A stretch of DNA of 64,000 nt from E44-bin88 sp034419075 (lineage in GTDB: Bacteria; Chloroflexota; Dehalococcoidia; Dehalococcoidales; BS750m-G39). Shown in pieces: positions 16,649-25,484 of the stretch. The translations under genes were made by a program, and so were the position numbers. Each line of letters begins with the position of its first letter. Position 1 is the first letter of the stretch. The notes beneath the pieces were generated by a model. The model did no database searches. It was not told the DNA's origin and saw only the letters and a list, made by a program, of their open reading frames with translations. The stretch spans positions 14,779 through 78,778 of the forward strand of contig DAOULR010000016.1 of NCBI GenBank assembly GCA_034419075.1, in the 5' to 3' direction.

Positions 16649-17524
16649 ATGGAAGTCTTTGTTGCTCAGTTGATAAACGGTCTGGCGATGGGTGGTATTT
16701 ATGCCTTGGTCGTTGTGGGTGTTAACCTAATATTTCTGGTCAGGGGGGTTGTGCATTTCTCCTATGCCCACATTATGGTGATCTCTATGTACGTATCTTG
16801 GATGGTATTAGGACAGACGAATAATAATCTAGCTTTAGCAATCTTCTCGGGTTTTATCGCCGCTATCTTGCTAACCACTGCCACTGAGTTTATTTTCCGA
16901 CCTCTAGCTGTACGGGAAGCCCTTCTGGAAACAATAATAGTAGCCATGGGTATAGGCATAATACTTAGTGAAATAATGTCTCACTTCCTCCACCGCGGCC
17001 TGCCTATTAGCTTTCCGGCGGGCATAACAGGGGGAGGGGCTGTGGTGCAATTGGGTATGATTAGTTTCTCCTTAGCACACGTATATTCATTACTTGGCAG
17101 TATTGGTGTTGTGATCGGTCTTTTCTTTTTGCTGTACCACCATAAACAGGGTAGAGCCTTTAGGGCTATGGCCCAAAACCTTGGCGTAGCACGCCTTCTG
17201 GGTATTCCCGTTAATAGGACAGGCATTTACAGCTTCGCTATAGCCGGCGTATTGGCAGGCATTATCGGTGTGTTCATGGCTATGACTCTGGGCATGGCCT
17301 CATCTTCCCTCGGTAATACTCTAGCAATCAAAGCGCTGGTATTGATGTTGTTCGCTGGCATGGGTAATTTAAAAGGGGGGCTGATCTGTGCCTTGCTTTT
17401 GGGTTTGGCTGAGGCTGTGACGATGGCTTATCTGCCAGGACAATGGACGGAGGCTATAGTCTTTGGGGCGATAATGATAGTAATAATATTGAGGCCAAAG
17501 GGGTTGTTTGGTGCTCAGGTGTGA
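16649..17524 (+). CDS. livH: Branched-chain amino acid-type ABC permease LivH
   Basis: A 291-residue integral membrane protein with about eight hydrophobic segments, starting VFVAQLINGLAMGGIYALVVVG as in LivH permeases and containing the usual EAA-like loop region (RAFRAMAQNLGVARLLGI) that contacts the ATPases. It follows livF by 22 bases and precedes livM by about 34 bases. It forms half of the inner-membrane channel. Confidence 0.9.
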   Translation: MEVFVAQLINGLAMGGIYALVVVGVNLIFLVRGVVHFSYAHIMVISMYVSWMVLGQTNNNLALAIFSGFIAAILLTTATEFIFRPLAVREALLETIIVAMGIGIILSEIMSHFLHRGLPISFPAGITGGGAVVQLGMISFSLAHVYSLLGSIGVVIGLFFLLYHHKQGRAFRAMAQNLGVARLLGIPVNRTGIYSFAIAGVLAGIIGVFMAMTLGMASSSLGNTLAIKALVLMLFAGMGNLKGGLICALLLGLAEAVTMAYLPGQWTEAIVFGAIMIVIILRPKGLFGAQV

Positions 17525-17557
17525 CCCTTGGTAACAAGTTAAAGGAGTTCACGAGCG

Positions 17558-18409
17558 ATGTCGCTGTACGCGGTATATTACCTTCAGTTTGCAGCCGTTT
17601 TTATTCTGCTGACCTGGGCTTTCTATATACCTTTTCGCGGTGGACAACTCTATAATGGGCCTATCTATTGCATGGCTATTGGTGGCTATTTTTCTGCCTT
17701 TGTTGTGCGGGATTTGGGTTGGCCTTTCGGGCTGGCACTTATTGGTGCTGTAGTAGTGGGGGCAATCTTCGGCTTCCTACCAGCCCTCGGGTTTGCGCGA
17801 ACTACTGGCATAGCTACAGCTACGGCTTCCATAGCCCTTATCTTCATAATTCAATCGGTGTTGAGGAACTTGGAATTTCTTGGCGGGTCAAGGGGTTTTT
17901 GGGATATTCCAAAAGTGGATTACCTGTTACCGATAACCTATGTAATTGTCCTTATTGTCGGCATTATTGTCTATCGGCTTGACAACTCTCGCCTCGGGAG
18001 GGCCATTGAAACAATTCGCGTCGATCCTAAGCTGGGTGCTACCATGGGTATAAGCGTAATGCGGCTTAGCATATTTACCCTGACACTTTCGTCAGCAATA
18101 GGTGCTCTATCTGGGGTCATTTATGCGTTCACCTTGGGTACCATCCATCCTGACAGTTTTGGCTTTTCCCTGCTACTTTATACGTGGACCATGTTGTTTG
18201 TTGGTGGCCGTTATACTATGTGGGGGGCGATAGTTGTCGCCCCAATTCTGTGGGGTCTACCCCAATGGGTTCCTCATGCTGTTGCTGAATACACCAATAT
18301 TCTTTATGGAACATTACTCATTCTCCTCCTCCTTCTTCGACCTCAGGGTCTTATCGATAGACGTACAATACAACACGTAAGGAGCGTAGCTAGAATTTGG
18401 CGCAGATGA
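17558..18409 (+). CDS. livM: Branched-chain amino acid-type ABC permease LivM
   Basis: A 283-residue integral membrane protein with about eight membrane segments. The cytoplasmic motif RAIETIRVDPKLGATMGISV is the LivM counterpart of the EAA loop. It is shorter than E. coli LivM, as in many non-enteric homologues. The ATG at 17558 has AAGGAG upstream. It is the last gene of the rightward arm. About 320 bases later the tRNA half begins. Confidence 0.9.
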   Translation: MSLYAVYYLQFAAVFILLTWAFYIPFRGGQLYNGPIYCMAIGGYFSAFVVRDLGWPFGLALIGAVVVGAIFGFLPALGFARTTGIATATASIALIFIIQSVLRNLEFLGGSRGFWDIPKVDYLLPITYVIVLIVGIIVYRLDNSRLGRAIETIRVDPKLGATMGISVMRLSIFTLTLSSAIGALSGVIYAFTLGTIHPDSFGFSLLLYTWTMLFVGGRYTMWGAIVVAPILWGLPQWVPHAVAEYTNILYGTLLILLLLLRPQGLIDRRTIQHVRSVARIWRR

Positions 18410-18731
18410 TTACTGGTTTTTGTAAGTACTAGCTGCCACTGATGCACAATTCCGTTTTCTTCACTGTGTATGGGTAGCGTACTAAAGCTTGTTTTATTAC
18501 TCTACGTCACAAAAGAGGCTTTTGTTACTCTTAGCACGTCCTAGAGAAATGGGCGATAAAACCATTGCGTTTTTCTACATTTTACGAAGCCGTTTGCCAA
18601 CATTTTGCCAACAAACTGCTTAGCACCCGCTGGCATCAGGTGGGACATCTAGATACAAAATGCTTACCGACGCCAAATAAATTAGCACAAAATCATACCT
18701 AGAGGGATTAGGTGGCACAACTAATCTTCAT
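18410..18731. other. Gene-free stretch at the right end of the island
   Basis: No credible gene is present. A 54-codon open frame without a start (about 18535-18700) matches nothing I know and could be debris. Near its end are two perfect inverted repeats: CCTAGAGGGATT (18698-18709), complementary to bases in the tRNA half, and GATTAG/CTAATC (18706-18711 and 18721-18726). Both could belong to an integrase site. Confidence 0.4.
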
Positions 18732-18773
18732 CTTCGGAACCGAGGGTCGTGGGTTCGAATCCCTCTAGGCGCA
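18732..18773 (+). tRNA. 3' half of tRNA-Arg (anticodon TCG), likely attachment-site remnant
   Basis: From base 18732 the sequence reads as canonical tRNA positions 32-73: anticodon loop CTTCGGA with TCG at 18734-18736, 3' anticodon strand ACCGA, variable GGGTC, T arm GTGGG-TTCGAAT-CCCTC (one T-T mismatch at 50-64), acceptor strand TAGGCGC and discriminator A. No CCA is encoded. The bases upstream (TTCAT, and no GCGCCTA) cannot pair with it, so the 5' half is missing and the RNA cannot be functional. Such 3' halves are left at one end of elements that integrate into tRNA genes. The Arg assignment comes from the TTCGGAACCGA pattern and the anticodon. Confidence 0.7.
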
Positions 18774-18798
18774 TGACTGCAAACCTCCACCAGCAACA

Positions 18799-18827
18799 TT
18801 GACAATCGCCTCCCAACCGTCTATATT
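18799..18827 (+). promoter_or_regulatory. Strong promoter for the GT4/activase genes
   Basis: TTGACA (18799-18804), exactly 17 bases, then TATATT (18822-18827). It lies 25 bases after the tRNA half and about 40 bases before the TTG start at 18869, so the core genes keep their own promoter at the island junction. Confidence 0.65.
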
Positions 18828-18868
18828 TTAAGCCACCACCCCTTGAATAAGGAGAGCCGAGAAGAGCA

Positions 18869-20023
18869 TTGAAGATAGCGCTGGTATCTCCCTACGACCT
18901 TGCCTATCCCGGCGGGGTGGCTAACCATATTTTCGCGCTGGAGCGCGAGTTCATCAAAATGGGGCACGAGGTCAAGCTAATCGCTCCCGCCGCCCGGGGC
19001 GCCAACTCCGATGAGAGGCTCATCTGCCTGGGCAGAGCCTGGCCCACCCCCAGCAGCGGCTCGGTGGCCCGCATCACCCTCACCCCCTGGATGGCCCGCA
19101 TGGTGAAACCGGTGCTCGAACGCGAAAAGTTCGATGTCATCCATCTTCACGAACCATTGGTCCCGATGCTGTGCACCACCATACTGCGCCTCTCCCGCGC
19201 TGCCACTGTGGGCACCTTCCACGCCATGGACAGCCGCGGTTACACCCAGTGGAAGCCCCTTACTATTCTTTTCCTGAAGAAATGGTTCCGCAAGCTCGAC
19301 GGCAGAATTGCCGTCTCCAGGCCAGCCAGAGACTTCATCAGCGGGCATTTCCCTGGAAACTATCGGATTATCCCCAACGGCGTCGACCTAGAGCACTTTT
19401 CCCCCGAAGTGGCGCCATTAGAGAAGTTCCACGACGGCAAGATAAACATACTGTTCGTCAGCCGCCTGGAGAAGCGCAAGGGAGTGGACTACCTGCTGGG
19501 CGCTTATAATCAGGTAAGGAAAGAGGTGGGCAACTGCCGGCTTATCCTGGTCGGACCCAGCACCCGATGGAGCCGTAACCATGAAAAACAGGTGAAACGG
19601 AGGGGCTGGAAGGACATTGTTTTTACGGGCTGGGTGCCTCAGGACGAGTTGCCCCGGTACTACCAGACGGCGGATATCGTCTGTTCGCCAGCTACGGGGC
19701 GGGAGAGCTTTGGGCTGATTTTGCTGGAGGCGATGGCCATGGGCAAGTCCATCGTCGCCTCCAATATAGACGGCTACGCCAGCGTGGCTACTCATGGCGG
19801 CGATGCCCTGATGGTGCCGCCCAAGGATAAGAAGAGTCTGGCTCAGGCCCTGATTATGCTGGCCACCGACGCCAAACTGCGGCAGGAGATGGGGGCCAGG
19901 GGCAAAGTCAAGGCCGCCGAATACGGGTGGGACCACATTGCCCAGCGGGTTATGGACTATTACGAGGAAGTCCTGGAACAGCGCCGAAGCAGCGGCCCCG
20001 AAGCGATAATGGCTCCTTTTTAA
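18869..20023 (+). CDS. GT4 glycosyltransferase, PimA-like
   Basis: 384 residues of a GT-B, family 4 glycosyltransferase. The N-terminal KIALVSPYDLAYPGGVANHI and the C-terminal nucleotide-sugar segment (SPATGRESFGLILLEAMAMGKSIVAS, with the E-x7-E pattern) are diagnostic. The family includes phosphatidylinositol mannosyltransferase PimA. It starts at a TTG aligned with the start of its close paralogue at 45040-46212, which sits beside inositol-phosphate synthase. It probably acts at the cytoplasmic membrane face on a lipid acceptor. Donor and acceptor are not readable. The activase gene follows after about 20 bases. Confidence 0.82.
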   Translation: MKIALVSPYDLAYPGGVANHIFALEREFIKMGHEVKLIAPAARGANSDERLICLGRAWPTPSSGSVARITLTPWMARMVKPVLEREKFDVIHLHEPLVPMLCTTILRLSRAATVGTFHAMDSRGYTQWKPLTILFLKKWFRKLDGRIAVSRPARDFISGHFPGNYRIIPNGVDLEHFSPEVAPLEKFHDGKINILFVSRLEKRKGVDYLLGAYNQVRKEVGNCRLILVGPSTRWSRNHEKQVKRRGWKDIVFTGWVPQDELPRYYQTADIVCSPATGRESFGLILLEAMAMGKSIVASNIDGYASVATHGGDALMVPPKDKKSLAQALIMLATDAKLRQEMGARGKVKAAEYGWDHIAQRVMDYYEEVLEQRRSSGPEAIMAPF

Positions 20024-20044
20024 ACCCCCAAAGGAGGATAAACA

Positions 20045-23000
20045 GTGTTCTACTTCCTGGGGCTGGATATTGGCTCGGTTAACGCTAAGCTCTGCCTGAT
20101 TGACGAGGACGGCAGGGTTGTCAGGCTGGATGTCGAGAAAATCACCGCCAACGCCCGCTCGGCGGTTAACTCACTGATAGGCAGGCTGGGTGACCTGAGC
20201 AACATTGTTGGCGCCGGCGTCTCTGGCTCCGGCAAGGCCGTTATCCCCAGAGAGTTCAACTGGGGTGACTACAGCAGTTCGCTGGCAATTGCCTCCGGGC
20301 TGCTCAGCCGCCACCCCGACGCCAAGACCATTATTCAGATCGGAGGGCAAAGCTCCTTTGTCATCGGGCTTGAGGACGGGCTGAAAAAGCCCTGGAAGGT
20401 GGCCTCTAACCCGCTCTGCGCCGCCGGCACCGGCCGATTTGTCGAGCAACAGGCTTATCGGCTCGGCATCAGCATTGAAGACTTCGCCCATCTGGCCCTC
20501 CAGTGCCAGGACCGGCCGCCGCGCATCGCCGCCCGCTGCAGCGTCTTCGCCAAGAGCGACCTCATTCACCTCCAGCAAAAGGGCGTTTCCATATCGGCCA
20601 TGCTCTACGCCCTCTGCGAGAGCATCGCCCGCATGGTCGTCTCCCTGCAAAAGGGCGCCTTCGAAGAGCCGGTCTATTTCGTCGGCGGTGTTGCCGCCAA
20701 CGAAGCCATCGCCAAGGCGCTCGGCGAAATGCTCACTGCCCGCGACGGGCACCCGGTGAAAGTAAACGTACCCGAACGCAGCCTGCATATTGAGGCGCTG
20801 GGGGCAGCCCTGCTTTCTCGAGACCAGCGTTCCTCGGTTAGCCTCCTACCGGAAATTGATTCCCGCCAGAGCTACTTCGAAACGGCCAAACTGGAAGAGA
20901 CCTCTGTACCAGAAAGCCCCGCTGGCCTGTTGGTTAAGAAGCCCTGCACAGGCTATCTGGGCATTGATGTCGGCTCCACCAGCACCAAGGCCGTCATCCT
21001 CGATAAGTCGGGCAAAGAGGTCATCGCCAAGAACTACCTGATGACGGCGGGGCGGCCCATTGATGCCGTCAAGCAGGTATTCCAGAACCTGCTCGCCGAC
21101 GGCGCCGCCAAGGTCAAGGTGATGGGGGTGGGCGTTACCGGATCGGGGCGATACCTAGTCGGCGGATTTGTTGGCGCCGACCTGATTAAAAACGAAATCA
21201 CCGCCCAGACCCGAGCCGCCGCCGAGATAGACCCCGAAGCCGATATTATTGAGATAGGCGGCCAGGACTCCAAACTGGTCATCAAGAGAAACGGCGTCGT
21301 GGTTGACTACCAGATGAACAAGGCCTGTGCCGCGGGCACGGGTAGCTTTATCGACGAGCTGGCCGAGATGATGGGGGTGCGTGTAACCAACGGCGACTTT
21401 GCCCGCTTGGCCTTCTCGGCGCCGCATACCATAGACCTGGGCACCAGGTGCGCCGCCTTCATGGGGCAGTCTGTGGCTTCCGCCCAGCAGGAAGGCGTGC
21501 CCCTGGAGGTGATTACCGCCAGCCTGTCCCACTCCATCGCCAAAAACTATCTCTCCAAGGTGTTGGGCAACCGCAAGCTGGGCAGTAAGGTCGTCCTCAC
21601 TGGCGCCGTCTTTCACAATGAGGCCATCGTCGCCGCCTTTCGCGAGCAGCTTGAGGACAAGACGCTGGTCGTGGCCGAGCACCGCGAGGTCAGTGGCGCC
21701 ATCGGCGCCGCCCTGCTGGTCAAAGAGGCCATGGACGGGCAGAAGTCAAGATTCAAGGGTCTCCAGAAGCTAATCGACAGCGAGTGCAAGCTGACCACCT
21801 TCGTCTGCAAGGGGTGTGATAACAACTGCACCATCACCCAGATGAGAATGGCCGGTGAGAAGCCGACCTTCTACGGCAGCCGCTGCGACCGCTATGACAG
21901 CGCCCTGACCCAGGAAAAAAGGGAGACCTTCTTCGAGCAGAGAGAAAAACTGCTCCTCAAGGAGTTCGATGCGGAGAAGGGTACGGGGCCGGTGGTGGGC
22001 ATTCCCCGAGCGCTGCTGGTCTATGATTTCGCCCCGATGCTCATCGGCTTCTTGAATGCGCTCGACGCCCGCATTGTCCTCTCCGGCAAAACCACCAAGG
22101 AAATCATGGAGCAGTCGGTGGAGCTAGCCTACACCGACAGCTGCTTCCCCATGAAGCTGGTGCACGGCCACGTCGAGGCGCTTAAAGATAAGGTTGATTA
22201 CATCCTCTACCCCTGCGGTATCAGGCTGGGCTTAAAAGAAAGCGATGAGAGCCAGCAATACGCCTGCCCACTGGTTCAGGCGTCACCGTTTATCGTGCGC
22301 ACCGTGCTCGAGATGGGTGACCGCTTGCTCTCACCCCTGCTCGACTTCAGCCTGGGCGAAGACGAGGTCATCAAAAACCTGGCCGATGTCGCCGCTAAAA
22401 TGGGGTTCAGCCATCGCCGTGGTAAAAAAGCGGCCCTGGCCGGCACCGCCGCCCAGAAGAGATTCGAGAAAGGGCTCTCCGAGGTCGGTGCCAAACTACT
22501 GAAGCAGCTCGGTGAAGGCGACCAGCTGGGCGTAGTCCTGCTGGCGCGCTCCTACATGTCTCAGGACTCCGGGGCCAACCTGGGTATCGCCGAGAAGCTG
22601 GCGCAACTCGGCGTGGTGCCCATCCCGCTCGATTTCCTCCCCCTAAAAACGGTCAACCCCAAGGAGTTCTCTGACCGCCCCTACTGGTCCTATGAGGGCA
22701 AGTTTATCGCCGCCGCCAAGCTTATCGCCCAAAACCCCCGGCTCTACGGCCTGGCGCTGACCAACTTCGGCTGCGGCCCCAACTCCTTCATACTGAAACT
22801 CTTGGAAGATATCATGAGCGGCAAGCCCATGGGGCAGCTGGAAATAGACGAGCACGCCGCCGAGGCGGGCCTCGTTACCCGTCTCGAAGCCTTTGTTGAT
22901 ACCATCACCAGCTACGCCCAGACGGCCAAAGCTCAAGAGGTGGCCGCTGAGGAGATACGTCGTGCCACCACGCCGATAATCAACAACAATAAGACTTTGG

Positions 23001-24157
23001 TTATACCCCACATGGCGCCCTTTGTCGAAGTCATCGGCACCACCATGGAAGCCTGCGGCAGTCGGGTTATCGTACTGCCCGAACCGGACGAGCGCAGCCT
23101 CTTCTACAGCAACCAGCTGACATCGGGGACAGAGTGTCTGCCCTACCGCGTCACCCTGGGCGACTTCCTCAAGTTCTTTCACCAGAACCCGGAGCTCGCC
23201 AAAAACGTGGAGGTGGGCATGGTCAGCGCCTACGGGCCCTGCCGCTTGGGCAAGTACGCCCTGGAACAGAGCCGAGTGCTGCGGAAGGTCGGCTTTAACG
23301 TGCCTATGCTGACCACGATATCGAACAACGCCTACCGCGATATGGAATTCGGCCCCGATTTCCAGCGTATCGCCATGCGGGGTATCTTTGCCGCTGATTG
23401 CCTGGACAAGCTGGTCTGGCGCACCCGCCCCTACGAAAAGGAGAAGGGGCTGGCCGACAGGCTGTTCGATGATTACCTAGAACAGATTAAACAGCGCATC
23501 CTCCGCAAGGAAGACTTTGGCGATGTTATCGAGCGGGCAACCGGTGCCTTCAAGGCGGCTATCGACCCCAGCCTGCCCCGAAGACCGCTGGTCGGTATCA
23601 ACGGCGAGATTTACCTGCGCTCCAACCGCTTCAGCAACAACAACCTGGTCAAGGTCTGTGAAGCGGCCGGGCTGGAGGCCGTCGTGTCCTCGGCCGGAGA
23701 GTGGATAAAATATGCCTCCTACCGACACCTTGAAGATAGCATCAGGTTCAGACAAGCCAAGAAGCTATTGGGCAGCTACATCAAGAACCGCGTCGTGGAA
23801 AGCAACGAACACAAGATGCTGGGCCGTATTAAGAAGCTCTCCGACGAGCCTGAGCCTTCGATAAAGCAACTGCTATCGAGGTCAAGCCTTTACCTGTCGC
23901 CGCGGTGTGGCAGCGAGGCGGTGCTCAGCATCGGCTCGGGCGTGGAGTGGCTGGAGAACCCCAGCTTCGCTGGCGTCATATCGGTCATGCCCCACGGCTG
24001 TATGCCCGGGGGCATCGTGGCGGCGATGTCGGAGAAGCTCAGCCAGATTTACCACAAGCCCTGGATAAGCCTCACCTACGACGGCATTATGGAAACCAAC
24101 AATCTGACCCGAATAAACAACTTCGCCGAGGTAATCAGGTTCTGCTCCGCAGCTTAG
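20045..24157 (+). CDS. Giant acyl-CoA dehydratase activase-like protein (two BadF/HgdC ATPase domains plus DUF2229 and HgdB-like region)
   Basis: 1370 residues. Two ASKHA ATPase domains are fused (about 1-260 and 303-560). Each keeps the cysteine pair that holds the bridging 4Fe-4S cluster in HgdC: Cys125 in CAAGTG and Cys165 in AARCS, then Cys428 in CAAGTG and Cys469 in GTRCA. A cysteine-rich linker (CKGCDNNC, about 610) leads to a DUF2229-like segment and a C-terminal region resembling 2-hydroxyacyl-CoA dehydratase subunits. Such proteins are widespread in anaerobes but their reaction is unknown. An ATP-driven low-potential electron transfer is inferred. GTG start after AAGGAGG; oxygen-sensitive cytoplasmic enzyme expected. 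Confidence 0.85.
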   Translation: MFYFLGLDIGSVNAKLCLIDEDGRVVRLDVEKITANARSAVNSLIGRLGDLSNIVGAGVSGSGKAVIPREFNWGDYSSSLAIASGLLSRHPDAKTIIQIGGQSSFVIGLEDGLKKPWKVASNPLCAAGTGRFVEQQAYRLGISIEDFAHLALQCQDRPPRIAARCSVFAKSDLIHLQQKGVSISAMLYALCESIARMVVSLQKGAFEEPVYFVGGVAANEAIAKALGEMLTARDGHPVKVNVPERSLHIEALGAALLSRDQRSSVSLLPEIDSRQSYFETAKLEETSVPESPAGLLVKKPCTGYLGIDVGSTSTKAVILDKSGKEVIAKNYLMTAGRPIDAVKQVFQNLLADGAAKVKVMGVGVTGSGRYLVGGFVGADLIKNEITAQTRAAAEIDPEADIIEIGGQDSKLVIKRNGVVVDYQMNKACAAGTGSFIDELAEMMGVRVTNGDFARLAFSAPHTIDLGTRCAAFMGQSVASAQQEGVPLEVITASLSHSIAKNYLSKVLGNRKLGSKVVLTGAVFHNEAIVAAFREQLEDKTLVVAEHREVSGAIGAALLVKEAMDGQKSRFKGLQKLIDSECKLTTFVCKGCDNNCTITQMRMAGEKPTFYGSRCDRYDSALTQEKRETFFEQREKLLLKEFDAEKGTGPVVGIPRALLVYDFAPMLIGFLNALDARIVLSGKTTKEIMEQSVELAYTDSCFPMKLVHGHVEALKDKVDYILYPCGIRLGLKESDESQQYACPLVQASPFIVRTVLEMGDRLLSPLLDFSLGEDEVIKNLADVAAKMGFSHRRGKKAALAGTAAQKRFEKGLSEVGAKLLKQLGEGDQLGVVLLARSYMSQDSGANLGIAEKLAQLGVVPIPLDFLPLKTVNPKEFSDRPYWSYEGKFIAAAKLIAQNPRLYGLALTNFGCGPNSFILKLLEDIMSGKPMGQLEIDEHAAEAGLVTRLEAFVDTITSYAQTAKAQEVAAEEIRRATTPIINNNKTLVIPHMAPFVEVIGTTMEACGSRVIVLPEPDERSLFYSNQLTSGTECLPYRVTLGDFLKFFHQNPELAKNVEVGMVSAYGPCRLGKYALEQSRVLRKVGFNVPMLTTISNNAYRDMEFGPDFQRIAMRGIFAADCLDKLVWRTRPYEKEKGLADRLFDDYLEQIKQRILRKEDFGDVIERATGAFKAAIDPSLPRRPLVGINGEIYLRSNRFSNNNLVKVCEAAGLEAVVSSAGEWIKYASYRHLEDSIRFRQAKKLLGSYIKNRVVESNEHKMLGRIKKLSDEPEPSIKQLLSRSSLYLSPRCGSEAVLSIGSGVEWLENPSFAGVISVMPHGCMPGGIVAAMSEKLSQIYHKPWISLTYDGIMETNNLTRINNFAEVIRFCSAA

Positions 24158-24190
24158 CGGTAAAATACCGTGCCGTTAAGGAGGTGCGAT

Positions 24191-25273
24191 ATGCCGTTCA
24201 CAGCGTACTATTTGAGCCCGGAGGGCAACCTTCAGCGCGACCTCAGCGAAGCCGATATTAAAACCGCTTTTGAGTCCAAGAAGGGACTGCTCTGGGTAGA
24301 CATCGTGGAGGCCAGCCCCGAAGACGGCAGACTACTGGAAAAGACCCTGGGCCTGCACCCCCTGGCCATCGAAGACTGTATAAGCCCGAACATCCACCCA
24401 CCCAAGATTGATGACTTTGGCGACTACCTTTTTATTATCGTTCACGGCATCAACCACGCCGCTGAGTCGGAGATTGTGGAGACCGCCGAGCTGGCCATCT
24501 TTATCGGTCCCCACTTTATGGTGAGTAACCATAACTACCCCATGTACTCCGTGGAGGCAGTCAGGCGGGGGGTGGAGGATAACGGGCGGCTGATGAAGCG
24601 GGGGGTAAACTTCCTCGCCCACGCCCTGATTGATACCCTGATTGATAACATTTCACCTACAATTGATAAAATGAACCAGATATCAGAAGAGATAGAGGAG
24701 GAGTCGATTCGCATACCCCAGCAGGCGACGCTGGAGGCTATCCTCAAGCTAAAGCGCTCCACCCTGCGCGTACACCGTGTTATGGCGCCCCAGCGCGAGG
24801 TCTTAAATCGCTTAAGCCGGGGCGAGTTCCCCCTCATCAAAAGGGAAGCCCAGATATTCTACCGCGACATCTACGACCACCTGGTGCGCATCGAGGACCT
24901 GAACCAGTCAATACGGGACAGTGCTGATAACGCCCTGGCCACCTACCTTTCCTCGGTGGCTAACCGCCAGAACGAGACGATGAAGGTGCTGTCTATGGTC
25001 GCCACCATATTCCTGCCCCTCACCTTGTTGGCCGGTATCTACGGCATGAACTTCGAGTATATGCCCGAGCTGACCTGGCACTGGGGCTACTTCGTCGTGC
25101 TGGGGGTAATCGCGGCCGTCATCATCGGCGCCATATGGTGGTTCTGGGCGCGTAACTGGATAAGCTGGGGGCGGCGGCGGATAAAGCGGGTTAGGCCCTT
25201 CGCCGTGGAGCCCAAGAAGCTGGCCGGCTACCTCGGGCAGGCGTTAAAGCTCCAGCGCCCCAACAAAAAATAA
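24191..25273 (+). CDS. corA: CorA-type magnesium/cobalt transporter
   Basis: 360 residues from the ATG at 24191, preceded by AAGGAGGTG (an in-frame GTG 7 codons upstream would overlap that site). It has the large cytoplasmic funnel domain and two C-terminal membrane helices (about residues 295-345) with the selectivity motif YGMN between them. The basic tail (WGRRRIKRVR) is typical. It carries divalent cations, usually Mg2+, sometimes Co2+ or Ni2+, down the membrane potential. It follows the activase gene by 33 bases and may share its transcript. Confidence 0.9.
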   Translation: MPFTAYYLSPEGNLQRDLSEADIKTAFESKKGLLWVDIVEASPEDGRLLEKTLGLHPLAIEDCISPNIHPPKIDDFGDYLFIIVHGINHAAESEIVETAELAIFIGPHFMVSNHNYPMYSVEAVRRGVEDNGRLMKRGVNFLAHALIDTLIDNISPTIDKMNQISEEIEEESIRIPQQATLEAILKLKRSTLRVHRVMAPQREVLNRLSRGEFPLIKREAQIFYRDIYDHLVRIEDLNQSIRDSADNALATYLSSVANRQNETMKVLSMVATIFLPLTLLAGIYGMNFEYMPELTWHWGYFVVLGVIAAVIIGAIWWFWARNWISWGRRRIKRVRPFAVEPKKLAGYLGQALKLQRPNKK

Positions 25274-25404
25274 GCGGCTAGCGGCTCTAGCCCGAGTTTT
25301 ATTCAGACAACTCTGGTCTGGCCTCTCGGAGATTCAATAATAACGTCGTAGTAAATTCGGCGTACTGCTCAAGCGACAAACGCAGCTCGACATATTGGGG
25401 AAGT

Positions 25405-25434
25405 TTGCCACAGCCAAGCCGCAAGTGATATTGT
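25405..25434 (+). promoter_or_regulatory. Promoter candidate before GNAT gene
   Basis: TTGCCA (25405-25410), 18 bases, TATTGT (25429-25434), about 50 bases before the ATG at 25485. Moderate consensus match in a 210-base gene-free gap. Confidence 0.35.
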
Positions 25435-25484
25435 AAGAGCGATTGCCCGTTGTGTCATTAAGTTTAGCGAAAGGATAAAAAGCG

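Larger units (their letters stand above)
1..18773. mobile_element. Probable right-hand part of a genomic island ending at a tRNA-Arg 3' half
   Basis: The segment left of 18773 carries only accessory catabolic, transport and surface genes and looks more AT-rich than the housekeeping genes to its right. Its right limit coincides with a 3' half tRNA (18732-18773) that has lost its 5' half, as expected at the distal end of an element integrated into a tRNA gene. No integrase or transposase lies in the window, and the left end is outside it. The island call is therefore an inference from composition, gene content and the tRNA scar. Confidence 0.45.

Noticed and set aside
18535..18700. Startless 54-codon frame as a possible integrase remnant
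   Set aside because: No catalytic Arg-His-x-x-Arg or Tyr segment could be recognised, so I did not annotate a pseudogene.
18698..18769. A complete 72-base tRNA folded from CCTAGAG and CTCTAGG as acceptor stem
   Set aside because: It would leave only CC after TTCGAAT before the acceptor strand, so no T stem forms, and the anticodon stem fails. The half-tRNA reading fits every position instead.
20171..21682. Several long minus-strand frames inside the activase gene
   Set aside because: They mirror the high-GC codon pattern of the plus-strand gene and show no domain. No ribosome sites precede them.
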